64,000 nt of DNA from an uncultured Coriobacteriaceae bacterium (GTDB lineage Bacteria; Actinomycetota; Coriobacteriia; Coriobacteriales; Atopobiaceae), in NCBI GenBank assembly GCA_902786015.1, contig CADAAU010000015.1, positions 1 to 64,000 of the forward strand. The letters run 5' to 3'. Within the stretch, counting starts at the first letter, position 1, and each line of letters begins with the position of its first letter. This document shows positions 6,941 to 16,464 of the stretch, piece by piece. Both the position numbers and the translations under genes were made by a program. The notes under the pieces are model-generated. The model searched no databases. It was not told the origin of the DNA and was given only the letters and a program-made list of their open reading frames with translations.

Positions 6941-8356
6941 TTACTTATTCACAACACTTTTCACAAGATGTAGAACGACTTTACGATACCTGTAAACTAG
7001 TGCTAAGGTTACAGCAATGAACGTCGCAAGGGCCGCATATCGTGTAATAGGGTTATCATACACGAGATACATTGCCAGCGTATACACGCTCATGCCCACT
7101 AAGACTGCAAGCACCAGTTTTGTCGAGTATACATGCGCATACCCCAGGCGCCAGACAATAAATACGTGAAGAGCCAGCAGAATCATATAGCTCGCCAAAG
7201 TGGTATATGCCGCAGCCACATATCCAAATTGCGGAACGAGGAGCCAATTCAGTACAAAATTCGAAGCCGCAGCCGCAATACTTGCGAACGCCATGCCTAC
7301 CGTCTTCTTTTTGAACTGCTCAACGTTCACATACATGGTGTATATAAACTGGCAAACGCACCCAAAGGCAACCGGCGGCATCACGTACATGGCCCCGCAA
7401 TACGATTCCCCACCCATAATAATGAGGACTTCAGGGCTTGCCAGCATTACCCCACAGGCAAAATACGCAAAAGCCAGCACATACCATTTGGAGACTCGGC
7501 GAATCTCGCTATATTCTTTTGTATTGAGCTTCTCCCCCAACCAGGGGGCAAATGCCGTGTTCATGGACGTCAAAAGTAGTGTAATGAGCGCACCGCAGCT
7601 ATACGCAACAGAATAGAGCGCATTATCTTCTGGTCCGCAGATCTTGGTTACTATCATTTTGTCCATAGAGCTCAGGAGGGAGAGCGAGAGGACGTGAGGC
7701 ACAAATGGAAGACAAATGGGCAGTGCGTAAGCCCAATATGCCACAGACACCTTCTTCCCTCGCTTCAAAAGAACCCCCGTAAGAAAGAGCCCTACCAAAA
7801 CCGTAGGAAGAGCACTGCCAACAATTCTTCCCGTAAGCTTATCGGTCATAGTGACAACCAGTACGACCGAAAGAAGTGCCGTAGAGAACACTACGACTAG
7901 ACTAGATATTACCGACGCCTTATACCCATAGAAATAACGTTCTCGCGTCTGGTATATGTCTATCGCAGAACTAAAGATTGTGTACACAATCATTATGTTG
8001 ATGTACTCAATTTGAAGCCCCGTTAGGTCAACAAAGACATCAGGCAGCAAGTTTATTGCCACTGCCCAGGCACAAGTAATGAGTGTACTCAAGGCGAGCA
8101 TAGATGACACATAGCCATCAAAATCTTTCTCGTATTCAAATCGTGCGCTAATAAATGAGGCGGTGAGCCCCATTGTCGCAAAAATGGCAAATGTGCCCGA
8201 CCAAGAACTGTAGTTGCTGAACAGGCCAAAGTCATTCTGCGAAAGCAGCCTGGTAAAAATAGGCGTCGTAATAAAGCCAATGCTTTTCGTTATGAAGTTA
8301 GCTACGGTATACCAAACGCCCGACTTAAGAGCCTTTGTGTTGTTGTTCTCACTCAT
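6941..8356 (-). CDS. wzx: Wzx-type polysaccharide flippase
   Basis: A 471-residue MOP/MATE-superfamily lipid-linked oligosaccharide flippase. It opens with the family pattern of a short amphipathic N-terminus followed by SGVWYTVANFITKSIGFITT and PIFTRLLSQNDFGLFSNYSS, and has about 12-14 transmembrane helices to the end. It moves undecaprenyl-diphosphate-linked repeat units from the cytoplasmic to the outer leaflet. ATG 8356 is taken over the adjacent upstream TTG. Its neighbours are the Wzy-like protein downstream and a membrane glycosyltransferase upstream, all on the same strand. The DNA is notably AT-richer than the housekeeping genes at the right of the window. Confidence 0.9.
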   Translation of the reverse strand: MSENNNTKALKSGVWYTVANFITKSIGFITTPIFTRLLSQNDFGLFSNYSSWSGTFAIFATMGLTASFISARFEYEKDFDGYVSSMLALSTLITCAWAVAINLLPDVFVDLTGLQIEYINIMIVYTIFSSAIDIYQTRERYFYGYKASVISSLVVVFSTALLSVVLVVTMTDKLTGRIVGSALPTVLVGLFLTGVLLKRGKKVSVAYWAYALPICLPFVPHVLSLSLLSSMDKMIVTKICGPEDNALYSVAYSCGALITLLLTSMNTAFAPWLGEKLNTKEYSEIRRVSKWYVLAFAYFACGVMLASPEVLIIMGGESYCGAMYVMPPVAFGCVCQFIYTMYVNVEQFKKKTVGMAFASIAAAASNFVLNWLLVPQFGYVAAAYTTLASYMILLALHVFIVWRLGYAHVYSTKLVLAVLVGMSVYTLAMYLVYDNPITRYAALATFIAVTLALVYRYRKVVLHLVKSVVNK

Positions 8357-8417
8357 CAATCTGTTGCCTTAGCCGCAAAACCACCATTTGATATAGGTTA
8401 TCCACAGTCAGAACTCC

Positions 8418-10172
8418 CTAACTGCCCTTTCTTACGAGTAGGTAGGCATCAGTTGAGTCCCTCAGCGACTCTTTATCTGGTATAGGACTCAACTCGAAGG
8501 GTTCCCAGTCGGGACTATATGTAAATATACCACTCCCTTTTATTGGTACGTACTCTTCTTCGAGCTTTCGTTGTAGGTCTGGATACTTTTCGATTCCAAA
8601 CCACGAGGCGTAAACAATGTATTTTCCCTCGTATTCCATAAGGCGTTTGTATTCCGCCGCCTGAAGAGGCCAGGTCTTACCCTCGCTCCATCTTTCCATA
8701 GGCAGGTTATAGAAATACCTGCTGTAAGAAGGGGCCTCTACATAAAAGGGCGTCGTCCCGCCATCTAAGAACAAAACCGGCCCATCACCAAAATCCTGCG
8801 GGAATAGGCCTACGCACGCCTCCGCAGCAGCATTACGAATACTCGTTTCATTCCTATACTTGGGTGATAAGGCTGAGGAATAGTTAAGCCAAAAGAAGGC
8901 GCATGCTGTTACGAGCAGATACGCTACCGCCTTTTTCAGCGAAGCATAGCCATCAAAACACGCCAAGAAAATGGTAATCGCCACGGCGTGAAGGACAACG
9001 AGCAATACCGTCGAGTAGTTGATGATACCCCATTGCTGGTATCCATCCCTCATAATCCAACATGCGCCTGCAAGTAGCGCCGCAGAGCAACCACTCGCAA
9101 ATAGAATCCGATGATCGACCTCGTTTCTACAGCAATCAACGCAACTCACCACACTTGGTAGCATGAGTAAATAGAAGTGGTAGATGAAATACTTATTTGA
9201 AACGACAATCAGATCCAATGCCACCAACCACATGAAGGCGAGGAGAAGTACCTTAGTTGCTTCTTTCTTGCGCGCATACGTAATTGCCGAGTACAGGCTG
9301 CACGTACTGCCAATGAATACAAACGGCTGCATAACAGTCGACTGCGATAACCCGGCGATAAGGGAATTCAAAATGGACTCCAGCGTTACAAACGAACCGG
9401 CAGAGAAGAGCGTTTCCTGAAAGTCTGCTGCCGCCCTCATGTCTACAAACTCTTGCGGATAGACTAAGAGCACCATCAAGCTCAGTGCGATTTCTGCCAC
9501 CGCAAAGGATCCAAAGTATAGGAGCATACACTTTTTTGTGACAGGCTTATTCTGATTAAGACTATGAAGCGCATAGCCTGCAAATACAGCGAACGGTAGC
9601 AGAACAAAGATGCTTTTGAAGAAAAAGAGCAGGGACCCTATCACGCCCGCGGCAATATAAGACCTTCTTGTACCATGCGCAAGCAACGCAAACATCAGAA
9701 TCGAGAGGACAACACAGGTCATTTCTACCTGCAGGTGGGAGGCCTCGTACGTTGCATACACCGCAAGATACTCCGCAATTCCAAAAACGAGACGGTCCTT
9801 TCGATTGCTGGAAACAAGCATTGCCGTTATCGCTATGCAGGCAAGTGCAGCCAAAGCATAAATCGCTTTTACAGCGATTTCGAACTTCACAACGTCACCG
9901 TAGTTTGTAAAAAGTCGTGCTGTAAGATACAGCACGTACATAAGGAGCCTGTTTCCGATGCCCTTAAGCTCCCAAGCCTCAAACACCGCCAATAAACCAC
10001 TATCGCTCTGATATTGAACTTGGCTTGCCGCCGCAATGAACACCTTTATATCGCCGGTAAAGGGCGATGTAATAAAAGAGATAAACATGAGTATCAAAGC
10101 ACATGCCCCCGCAATGAAGAACCCATAGCGAAGTACAGAAGACATGACCCTGTTATGCGCAAAGCGTTTCAC
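8418..10172 (-). CDS. Polytopic membrane protein, putative GT-C-type glycosyltransferase
   Basis: A 584-residue protein with about 11-12 hydrophobic helices in residues 10-440 and a soluble C-terminal domain of about 140 residues. The first external loop contains TGDIKVFIAAASQ, a position where GT-C enzymes carry acidic catalytic residues. I infer a polyprenyl-phosphate-sugar-dependent transferase that decorates the glycan outside the membrane. The function is not certain. The GTG at 10172 follows GAGGAGGGCAA and is preferred; a longer frame goes to 10238. It is divergent from legI across about 90 bp, which must hold both promoters, although no clear -35/-10 pair is visible. Confidence 0.55.
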   Translation of the reverse strand: MKRFAHNRVMSSVLRYGFFIAGACALILMFISFITSPFTGDIKVFIAAASQVQYQSDSGLLAVFEAWELKGIGNRLLMYVLYLTARLFTNYGDVVKFEIAVKAIYALAALACIAITAMLVSSNRKDRLVFGIAEYLAVYATYEASHLQVEMTCVVLSILMFALLAHGTRRSYIAAGVIGSLLFFFKSIFVLLPFAVFAGYALHSLNQNKPVTKKCMLLYFGSFAVAEIALSLMVLLVYPQEFVDMRAAADFQETLFSAGSFVTLESILNSLIAGLSQSTVMQPFVFIGSTCSLYSAITYARKKEATKVLLLAFMWLVALDLIVVSNKYFIYHFYLLMLPSVVSCVDCCRNEVDHRILFASGCSAALLAGACWIMRDGYQQWGIINYSTVLLVVLHAVAITIFLACFDGYASLKKAVAYLLVTACAFFWLNYSSALSPKYRNETSIRNAAAEACVGLFPQDFGDGPVLFLDGGTTPFYVEAPSYSRYFYNLPMERWSEGKTWPLQAAEYKRLMEYEGKYIVYASWFGIEKYPDLQRKLEEEYVPIKGSGIFTYSPDWEPFELSPIPDKESLRDSTDAYLLVRKGS

Positions 10173-10261
10173 TTGCCCTCCTCGTTTGAGACGCCGCCAA
10201 TCAGAATCCGGAATGATGGTACCATTGAGCACGGGCAAACCACCCAGTGCGAAGGATAAAA

Positions 10262-11257
10262 ATGAAGAGCCTAATAATAGCTGAAGCGGGCGTTAACCAT
10301 AACGGCAGCATTGCGATAGCCAAAGAGCTGTGTCTCGCTGCAAAGGAAGCCGGCGCGAATGTCGTCAAGTTCCAAACATGGATAACCGAACGAATTATTA
10401 CGCACGGTGTAGCCCAAGCGGACTACCAAGTTCAAAACACCGGCAATAACCAGTCACAGTTCGACATGCTCAAATCACTAGAGCTCAGCTTCGATGCATT
10501 TAGGGAGATCAAGGAGTACTGCGACCAGATTGGCATAGCCTTTGCTTCCACCGCTGATGAACCCGAGAGCTTAGACTTCTTGTTGAGCCTGGGAATTCCG
10601 TTCATCAAGCTCGGGTCAGGTGACCTGAGCAACATTCCTTTCTTACGCTACTGCGGCTCAAAGGGCATGCCCGTGATTCTAAGCACCGGCATGGGCACGT
10701 TGGCCGATGTCGATAGAGCCATTGGCGCTCTAAGGAGTGGCGGCACGCATGACATTACTCTTTTGCACTGCACGACTAACTATCCCTGCCCATTTGACGA
10801 CGTAAATCTACGCGCCATGAACACGCTTGGCACAGCATTCGGTTTACCTGTTGGGTATTCCGACCACACGCAGGGCATCGAGGTAGCCATTGCCGCGGTG
10901 TCGTTAGGCGCGACCGTAGTCGAAAAACACTTTACCCTCAGCAGAACCATGGAGGGACCCGACCACATTGCGAGTACGGAACCCGACGAGTTCAAGCGTA
11001 TGGTCACCGCCATCCGAAACGTCGAGCAGTCCTTGGGAACCGGGATCAAGCAACCAACGCAATCCGAGAAGGAGATATCGGACGTCGTGCTCAAGCGGAT
11101 TGTGGCAGATCGGTTCGTTCCCAAAGGAACAATTATCAGCGAGAGCGACCTGTGTGTTAAGCGCAGCTCGTCGGGCCTGCCCGCAGAAATGTGGGACCTT
11201 GTGGTGGGCACCGAGGCGAGAAGTGACTTTGCCATCGACGAAGGAATCGTGTTCTGA
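10262..11257 (+). CDS. legI: Nonulosonic acid synthase (legionaminic/sialic acid synthase, NeuB family)
   Basis: A 331-residue enzyme that condenses a 6-carbon N-acyl mannosamine-type sugar with phosphoenolpyruvate to give a 9-carbon nonulosonic acid. The TIM-barrel begins IIAEAGVNHNG, and the motifs FKLGSGDL-like FIKLGSGDLSNIPF and GYSDHTQGIEVAIAA are present. The C-terminal antifreeze-like SAF domain spans about 280-331. ATG 10262 follows GAAGGATAAAA and gives the family N-terminus; an upstream ATG at 10247 is less likely. It overlaps legG by one base (TGATG). The NeuB family cannot be split into Neu5Ac, legionaminate or pseudaminate types from motifs alone; the nearby LegB, LegC and PtmE homologues favour legionaminate. 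Confidence 0.88.
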   Translation: MKSLIIAEAGVNHNGSIAIAKELCLAAKEAGANVVKFQTWITERIITHGVAQADYQVQNTGNNQSQFDMLKSLELSFDAFREIKEYCDQIGIAFASTADEPESLDFLLSLGIPFIKLGSGDLSNIPFLRYCGSKGMPVILSTGMGTLADVDRAIGALRSGGTHDITLLHCTTNYPCPFDDVNLRAMNTLGTAFGLPVGYSDHTQGIEVAIAAVSLGATVVEKHFTLSRTMEGPDHIASTEPDEFKRMVTAIRNVEQSLGTGIKQPTQSEKEISDVVLKRIVADRFVPKGTIISESDLCVKRSSSGLPAEMWDLVVGTEARSDFAIDEGIVF

Positions 11258-12426
11258 TGTATACGGTTTGCGTAGTTACGGCCACGAGAGCAGAATATGG
11301 TCTTTTGCGCCCCTTGCTCTATAGGCTAAGGGATTGCAACAAGGTTGACCTGCGACTCGTCGTTACTGGTACACATCTTATCGAACGGTTTGGAAATACG
11401 CAGACCGAAATCATAGCAGACGGGTTTTCTAACTATGAAGCCGTGTCTCTTCCGTTGGAGGACGACAGCAAACGTGGCATGGCCGTCGCAACTGGCGTGG
11501 CCACACAGAAGTTTGCCCTCCTTTTTGCGGCCATGCAACCGAACGTCGTCGTCGTATTGGGCGACAGGTTCGAGATGCTGGGAGTGGCCACGGCCGCACA
11601 CTTGCAAGGCATTCCCATTGCGCATCTGTGCGGGGGCGATGTAACCGAAGGCGCTGTGGACGATGCCATTCGTCATTGTCTTACCAAATTGAGCTATCTG
11701 CACTTTGCTGGTTGTGCGCAATCTGCGCAGCGAATCATACAGCTTGGCGAGGACCCCTCAAGGGTTTTTAACGTAGGAGAGCCGGGGATTGAGAATTGCC
11801 TCAATATGGATCTGCTCGATGCGGCTGATTTGGCAAAACAATACGACTTCGCAGGGTTTCTTGGCGACTATTGCGTAGTAACCTTCCATCCCGTTACGAT
11901 GGAAAACAACACAGGAGCCGAGCAGCTATCCTCGCTCATTCGCGCTATGGATTCGTTTCCCAACATGTCGTACGTCATCACGAAGGCAAATGCCGATGCC
12001 GGCGGCAGGCAGATAAATGACCTATGGGATAAAGAGGCTGCGACAAGAAGCAATTGGCTCGTGGTCACCTCCCTCGGCATGTTGCGCTACATCAGTTCAG
12101 TCAAGCATGCAAAGCTTGTGCTCGGAAATTCCTCAAGTGGGCTTGTTGAGGCTCCCGCTTTCGGTGTTCCGACTATCAACATTGGCGATCGCCAAAAAGG
12201 CAGGATGATGGCGCAAAGTGTCATTTGCTGCGAGCCCACCGCGTCGTCTATTTGCTCGGCTATGGCACGTGGACTATCGCAGGAGTTTAGGGACAGTATC
12301 CGCACCATGGATCTTCCGTTTGGCGACGGAACTACATCACAACAAGTGATGGATGCCATAGTGGCATTCCTCAAAACTCATACGGGAGCTACAGAGAAGA
12401 AGTTTTACGATTTGCCAGCGAGGTAA
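11257..12426 (+). CDS. legG: Hydrolysing NDP-sugar 2-epimerase (NeuC/LegG family)
   Basis: A 389-residue UDP-GlcNAc 2-epimerase-like protein with a GT-B fold. Family signatures are TATRAEYGLLRPLL at the N-terminus, VVLGDRFEMLGVA and HLCGGDVTEGAVDDAIRH around residues 95-140, and LGNSSSGLVEAPAFG near 290. The hydrolysing branch removes the nucleotide while inverting C2, giving a free mannosamine-type sugar for the synthase encoded just upstream. In the legionaminate route the substrate would be a GDP- or UDP-linked 2,4-diacetamido sugar; in a sialic acid route it would be UDP-GlcNAc. It starts within the stop of legI and ends two bases before legF. Confidence 0.88.
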   Translation: MYTVCVVTATRAEYGLLRPLLYRLRDCNKVDLRLVVTGTHLIERFGNTQTEIIADGFSNYEAVSLPLEDDSKRGMAVATGVATQKFALLFAAMQPNVVVVLGDRFEMLGVATAAHLQGIPIAHLCGGDVTEGAVDDAIRHCLTKLSYLHFAGCAQSAQRIIQLGEDPSRVFNVGEPGIENCLNMDLLDAADLAKQYDFAGFLGDYCVVTFHPVTMENNTGAEQLSSLIRAMDSFPNMSYVITKANADAGGRQINDLWDKEAATRSNWLVVTSLGMLRYISSVKHAKLVLGNSSSGLVEAPAFGVPTINIGDRQKGRMMAQSVICCEPTASSICSAMARGLSQEFRDSIRTMDLPFGDGTTSQQVMDAIVAFLKTHTGATEKKFYDLPAR

Positions 12427-12428
12427 TC

Positions 12429-13136
12429 ATGAAAAACATTGCCATTATTCCCGCTCGTAGTGGATCAAAGGGACTCAAGGACAAAAATATAATTGACCTG
12501 TGCGGGAAGCCTCTTATGTGGTACACCATACAGGCCGCACTGGAATCAAACCTGTTCGACACTGTAATGGTATCCACCGATTCTGGGCATTATGCTGCCA
12601 TTGCCAAACATTGCGGCGCAGAGGTCCCCTTCTTGCGCTCGGATGACCTCGCTCGTGACACCAGCGGGTCTTGGGATGTTGTACGCGAAGTGCTCTCCGA
12701 CTATGCAGAAGCTGGACGGACCTTCGACTACGCCGCTCTGCTGCAACCAACCTCCCCCCTGCGAGATGCGCATGACATTCGCAATGCCTTTGAATACCTG
12801 CAGGGGGGCATGGCACACAGTGTTGTATCAGTCACTGAGGTAGAGCACCCCGTGCAGTGGTGCTTTAGGATGGAGCCGAACAACCAAATACTCGATTTGG
12901 CCAACTCGCCCTACAATAACTGCCGTCGCCAAGACCTAGAGACCCACTACCGCGAAAACGGGGCCATTTATACTGTGCGCGCTAAAATGATTCAAGAGCC
13001 AGACTATGACTTTTACGCGGACAAGTGCTTTGGCTATGTTATGCCGCGTGAACGTTCGGTAGACATAGACACACTAGACGACATTAGGTACGCCGAATTC
13101 TTGATGCGAGAGCCACAACGTCACTCCAGATCCTAA
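12429..13136 (+). CDS. legF: CMP-nonulosonate cytidylyltransferase (NeuA/LegF family)
   Basis: A 235-residue nucleotidyltransferase that activates the 9-carbon acid with CTP. It has the N-terminal nucleotide-binding motif IIPARSGSKGLKDKNI, then STDSGHYAAIAKHCGAEVPF and the region LLQPTSPLRDAHDI, all diagnostic. It is the third gene of a tight three-gene plus-strand operon (1-bp overlap, then a 2-bp gap). CMP-nonulosonate is the donor for the GT52-like candidate at 19733-20800. It ends 25 bp from a convergent acyltransferase gene, with no clear terminator between them. Confidence 0.9.
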   Translation: MKNIAIIPARSGSKGLKDKNIIDLCGKPLMWYTIQAALESNLFDTVMVSTDSGHYAAIAKHCGAEVPFLRSDDLARDTSGSWDVVREVLSDYAEAGRTFDYAALLQPTSPLRDAHDIRNAFEYLQGGMAHSVVSVTEVEHPVQWCFRMEPNNQILDLANSPYNNCRRQDLETHYRENGAIYTVRAKMIQEPDYDFYADKCFGYVMPRERSVDIDTLDDIRYAEFLMREPQRHSRS

Positions 13137-13161
13137 TACTATTGCACGCTATCCCTCTATT

Positions 13162-14190
13162 TCAGCGCCGACAACCTCGAATGCTGCCAAGAGCCCTCTG
13201 TGTAATGGGAGTTTCAACTTTGCAATAGCAGATACCAACTACAGAACAAACAACAGTATTAATGAGCAGCCCGAGAGGAATGCTCGAAATATACGGGTAT
13301 ATTTTTCCAAAGACTGCCCAGTAGTAGCACATTTGGACGAGGAAAACATCCCATGATGCTTGTCCAAGCGATTCGACGATTGCACAGCGAATCGTCTGCG
13401 GCCTCATCAAATGCAGCATCACCGGAACAATAAACATCACAGCAAATACGGATGTCACAGTCCATTGATTTGTAATAATCGGCTCCATATCCGTATAGTT
13501 AAATACAGTGATATAGCAAGCACCTAATATCCCCACGAGATAATACCATTTTTTCTTACACTGTGTTTTATCATCTTTGATACAATATAGGTAAAATCCA
13601 AAGGATAAGATGAATAAATACCTCAGTGAGCATAATCTGTAAATGGAGGGACTCATCATGAAAACCGTTTTCATTATTTCAAATAGAACATTGGCAATGA
13701 AACAGCCAGCTAGTCCCTTAAAATTATGACACTTCACAATGTACCAAACCGCTGGCGATAGTATCACAACTTGCAGCATTACCGGAAAATAGTACGAACC
13801 TGGACCAATTCCTCCAAGAAGGAATAATAGCATAAGTTCTTGTATAGAAACTGTGTCACAATCAGATATGGTCACAGAAACAGCTTGGAGAATGTATATC
13901 GGCAGAAAAGGGATAGCCAATCTTAGCCATTTGGAGAGTATCTCATTGGGCTTATATAAGCTCAAGATACCCTTATAGTTTTTGTTTTCATATGATAAGG
14001 CATTAACATAGCCGGTTATTACCATAAAGATGGGAACGGCCATGTCAATCCAAAACGGAAACAGCAACTTCGCCCTTAGAGAATCCGTCCATGCGTAGTG
14101 AGTTATAATTACAAATAGGATTGCAATTCCTTTATAAAAATCAAGGTAACTCAGTCTTGATCGTTCACTTGTTTTGAGTTTGTTGACCAT
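13162..14190 (-). CDS. Acyltransferase-3 family membrane protein (putative glycan O-acyltransferase)
   Basis: A 342-residue protein with about ten transmembrane helices. The N-terminal signature LSYLDFYKGIAILFVIITHY carries the conserved catalytic His of the acyltransferase-3 (OafA/YrhL-like) family. Such proteins transfer acetyl or other acyl groups to sugars of surface polysaccharides or peptidoglycan. It sits in the nonulosonate block, last gene of the minus-strand operon, so a nonulosonate or repeat-unit hydroxyl is the likely target, though this is inference. The coding sequence is among the most AT-rich in the window, consistent with horizontal acquisition. Confidence 0.75.
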   Translation of the reverse strand: MVNKLKTSERSRLSYLDFYKGIAILFVIITHYAWTDSLRAKLLFPFWIDMAVPIFMVITGYVNALSYENKNYKGILSLYKPNEILSKWLRLAIPFLPIYILQAVSVTISDCDTVSIQELMLLFLLGGIGPGSYYFPVMLQVVILSPAVWYIVKCHNFKGLAGCFIANVLFEIMKTVFMMSPSIYRLCSLRYLFILSFGFYLYCIKDDKTQCKKKWYYLVGILGACYITVFNYTDMEPIITNQWTVTSVFAVMFIVPVMLHLMRPQTIRCAIVESLGQASWDVFLVQMCYYWAVFGKIYPYISSIPLGLLINTVVCSVVGICYCKVETPITQRALGSIRGCRR

Positions 14191-14215
14191 TCAGGCCTCT
14201 TTTGTCATAGACCGG

Positions 14216-16429
14216 TCAGTCATTGTAGTCGCCCAGCAGATCGCGTTCATGGGTCATGATTACCTCATCGTACATGAGCATTATAGAGCCCTCGTCATAG
14301 GCGCCCATTTGGTCAGGGTTCTCTATGCCGGAAATGTTGTTTTGAATCAGCTTGAAGAAATCGACCCCCGCACCAAACCCATGCAGGTATGCACCGCCAA
14401 AGCGGGGATTGACTTCACTCAAATAATAGACCCCATCCCGATAGAAAAAGTCCATGTCAACGGGGCCATTAAACTCCAGGACCGTGCAAATCTGCCGAAT
14501 GAAGTCGAATAGCCGCTCGTCCTTAAAGGCAATGGTCTTACTAGCACCGCCAATACGAGTCTCAATCTTTCTCTTTAGCAGAGCCGCTACGGGTTTATGC
14601 GAAATTGTGTCTATATAAACATCTGCATCGCAATCCTCGCAGTCCATGAGTTCTTGAATAATGTAGTCGTACTTTGGCTCGCGGAACCTATCTTCGAGCT
14701 CGGCAAGCGTGTCTATGCGCTCGGCTCCTACGCTTCCGCTGCCCGTTCGAGGCTTTATGAACACGGGAAGCGAAATCTCATCGGCAGCAAGACCCTCCTT
14801 AAAACTGCACAGATTGTCATAAGTAAGCACTGTCGCGATACCCTGGTCTACCAAGTACTCAAACATCTTGAACTTGTCAAAGCACAAGTCCGCGGTCTGT
14901 TTATTTGGGCACAAAGCCAGAACGCCACGCGCCGCAAAGTCTCCTCGATGGCTCGCGAGCAGCTCAATCTCTGGGTCAATGCATGTGGTAACAGCCTTGA
15001 CGTTTTCTTGTTCGCAAATGCGATAGACATAGTCGAGGTACTCTGGATCGCTAATCTTTGGCGTGAGGTAATACTTGTCCCCACCATAGAGCGCGGGTGC
15101 AACGCACCAATTGTCTGCCGCGACCACATTCGCGGAGACACCCAAGCTTTTCTTGAGGTTCTTGAGCAGCGTGGTCCTTCTTCCTGCATTTAGGAACAAG
15201 TAGCCGTCTGCGCCAGGCATCGCGCTCATTACGCTCTGTTGGCTCGCCTCGCTCACTCCCCATTTCCGACGCACGAGCTGGTAAGTCTCTCCGTCAAACG
15301 CATACACATTGGGCAAGAATCGAATGAAGTTGGGGGTAAGCGCCATAGTATACGCACCCTCCCACTTGAACAAAATCCGATCCCCCACCTCAATCTCTTT
15401 GTCTTTGATTGTGGTAATTACATCGTTCTCCAAGCAGGTGCATCCACACAAGGTTTGTGTTTGTATGGGTGCATCTTCACGTACACCGATAAGTTCATAC
15501 ACGTACTTGGACTTGTGGAAGAACGGATCTATGTCCAACCGAGTGCCGTCACAGATAAGCAGACGCTCAGCGCCAATACGCTTTGAGTCAATCACCGAGG
15601 TAAGGTAGTCGACAGGAGAGGCCAGAAGCGCATTTCCCGGCTCTACGATGAGGGTCACCTTGTCCCACTCCAGCTCCAAGTTGTTTGCAAGCGCCTCGGC
15701 GTAATCGTCGTAGCCTGGTTTGCCAGGCATGCGGCCGTAGTATCCTCCACCCATGTCCACATACGAAAGATCGAGCCCATGTGCACGTGCAACTTCCATG
15801 GCATATTGGCTCAGGTGCGCATACACATCCGTGCTTCGCGTAGCCGAGGTACGGTGCATATGAAGTCCGCATACTGCCAGCCCCTGTGCGCGTACTGCAC
15901 GAAGCGCCTCCTGGAATTCCCCATTTTTAACGTCGAAGCCAAATCGGCTTGACCCACCAGTGGGAGAAGCATCGTCCGGTGACACCTCGTCCAAGTCTAC
16001 GTTTACGCGAATACCCAGCTTGGGAGTTATTCCTTGGGGAAGATCGGAAAGCCACGTTAGTTCACGCTTTGTCTCAACGTTCACATATGCCCCACCGACA
16101 AGCGCGTCAATAAAGGTTTCCCTGCTCTTTAGGGGACCGTTATACACAATGTTGCCAACGCTAAATCCAACCGATTTCGCCAGCAGATACTCGTCGGCAG
16201 AAACTACCTCAGCATAGCACCCGGCTTCCTTGGCAAGGCCCAGCAAATATGGGAGAGAATTGGTTTTAACGGAATACGTCACTATTGAAGATGGGATTCT
16301 CTTGCGCAATGCCGTATTGAACTCGTCGACGTTTTGCACGAATCCTTGTGCGTCTATTACAAAGCACGGTGTTTCAAGCTCGTTCCAGCGAAGCTGCTTC
16401 TGTCGTGCACCCGTAACCAATTCTCGCAT
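14216..16429 (-). CDS. Fusion of PLP-dependent decarboxylase and ATP-grasp ligase
   Basis: A 737-residue two-domain enzyme. Residues 15-400 form a fold-III PLP decarboxylase like diaminopimelate or ornithine decarboxylase: PLP Lys55 in TYSVKTNSLPY, His190/His192 in LHMHRTSA, the phosphate-binding Gly-rich DMGGGYYG near 225-232, EPGN at 263-266, Cys332 in CGCTCLENDVI, and GAYTM at 358-362. Residues 405-737 form an ATP-grasp carboxylate-amine ligase with a glycine-rich lid (FIKPRTGSGSVGAERI) and the metal-binding EVNPRFGG. ATG 16429 follows GGAGAAGCGCA; a longer frame to 16582 is not needed. It lies between ptmE and the acyltransferase in the legionaminate operon. I infer that it ligates an amino acid to an amine and decarboxylates it, perhaps the sugar amine that LegH would normally acetylate. 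Substrate unknown. Confidence 0.85.
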   Translation of the reverse strand: MRELVTGARQKQLRWNELETPCFVIDAQGFVQNVDEFNTALRKRIPSSIVTYSVKTNSLPYLLGLAKEAGCYAEVVSADEYLLAKSVGFSVGNIVYNGPLKSRETFIDALVGGAYVNVETKRELTWLSDLPQGITPKLGIRVNVDLDEVSPDDASPTGGSSRFGFDVKNGEFQEALRAVRAQGLAVCGLHMHRTSATRSTDVYAHLSQYAMEVARAHGLDLSYVDMGGGYYGRMPGKPGYDDYAEALANNLELEWDKVTLIVEPGNALLASPVDYLTSVIDSKRIGAERLLICDGTRLDIDPFFHKSKYVYELIGVREDAPIQTQTLCGCTCLENDVITTIKDKEIEVGDRILFKWEGAYTMALTPNFIRFLPNVYAFDGETYQLVRRKWGVSEASQQSVMSAMPGADGYLFLNAGRRTTLLKNLKKSLGVSANVVAADNWCVAPALYGGDKYYLTPKISDPEYLDYVYRICEQENVKAVTTCIDPEIELLASHRGDFAARGVLALCPNKQTADLCFDKFKMFEYLVDQGIATVLTYDNLCSFKEGLAADEISLPVFIKPRTGSGSVGAERIDTLAELEDRFREPKYDYIIQELMDCEDCDADVYIDTISHKPVAALLKRKIETRIGGASKTIAFKDERLFDFIRQICTVLEFNGPVDMDFFYRDGVYYLSEVNPRFGGAYLHGFGAGVDFFKLIQNNISGIENPDQMGAYDEGSIMLMYDEVIMTHERDLLGDYND

Positions 16430-16464
16430 TGCGCTTCTCCATTCTTTGCGATGCCGTTGGAATG

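Noticed and set aside
10262..13136. Plain Neu5Ac (neuBCA) cassette
   Set aside because: The three enzymes alone would fit, but the neighbouring LegB, LegC and PtmE homologues point to a diamino-type nonulosonate. Neu5Ac remains an alternative for the plus-strand trio.
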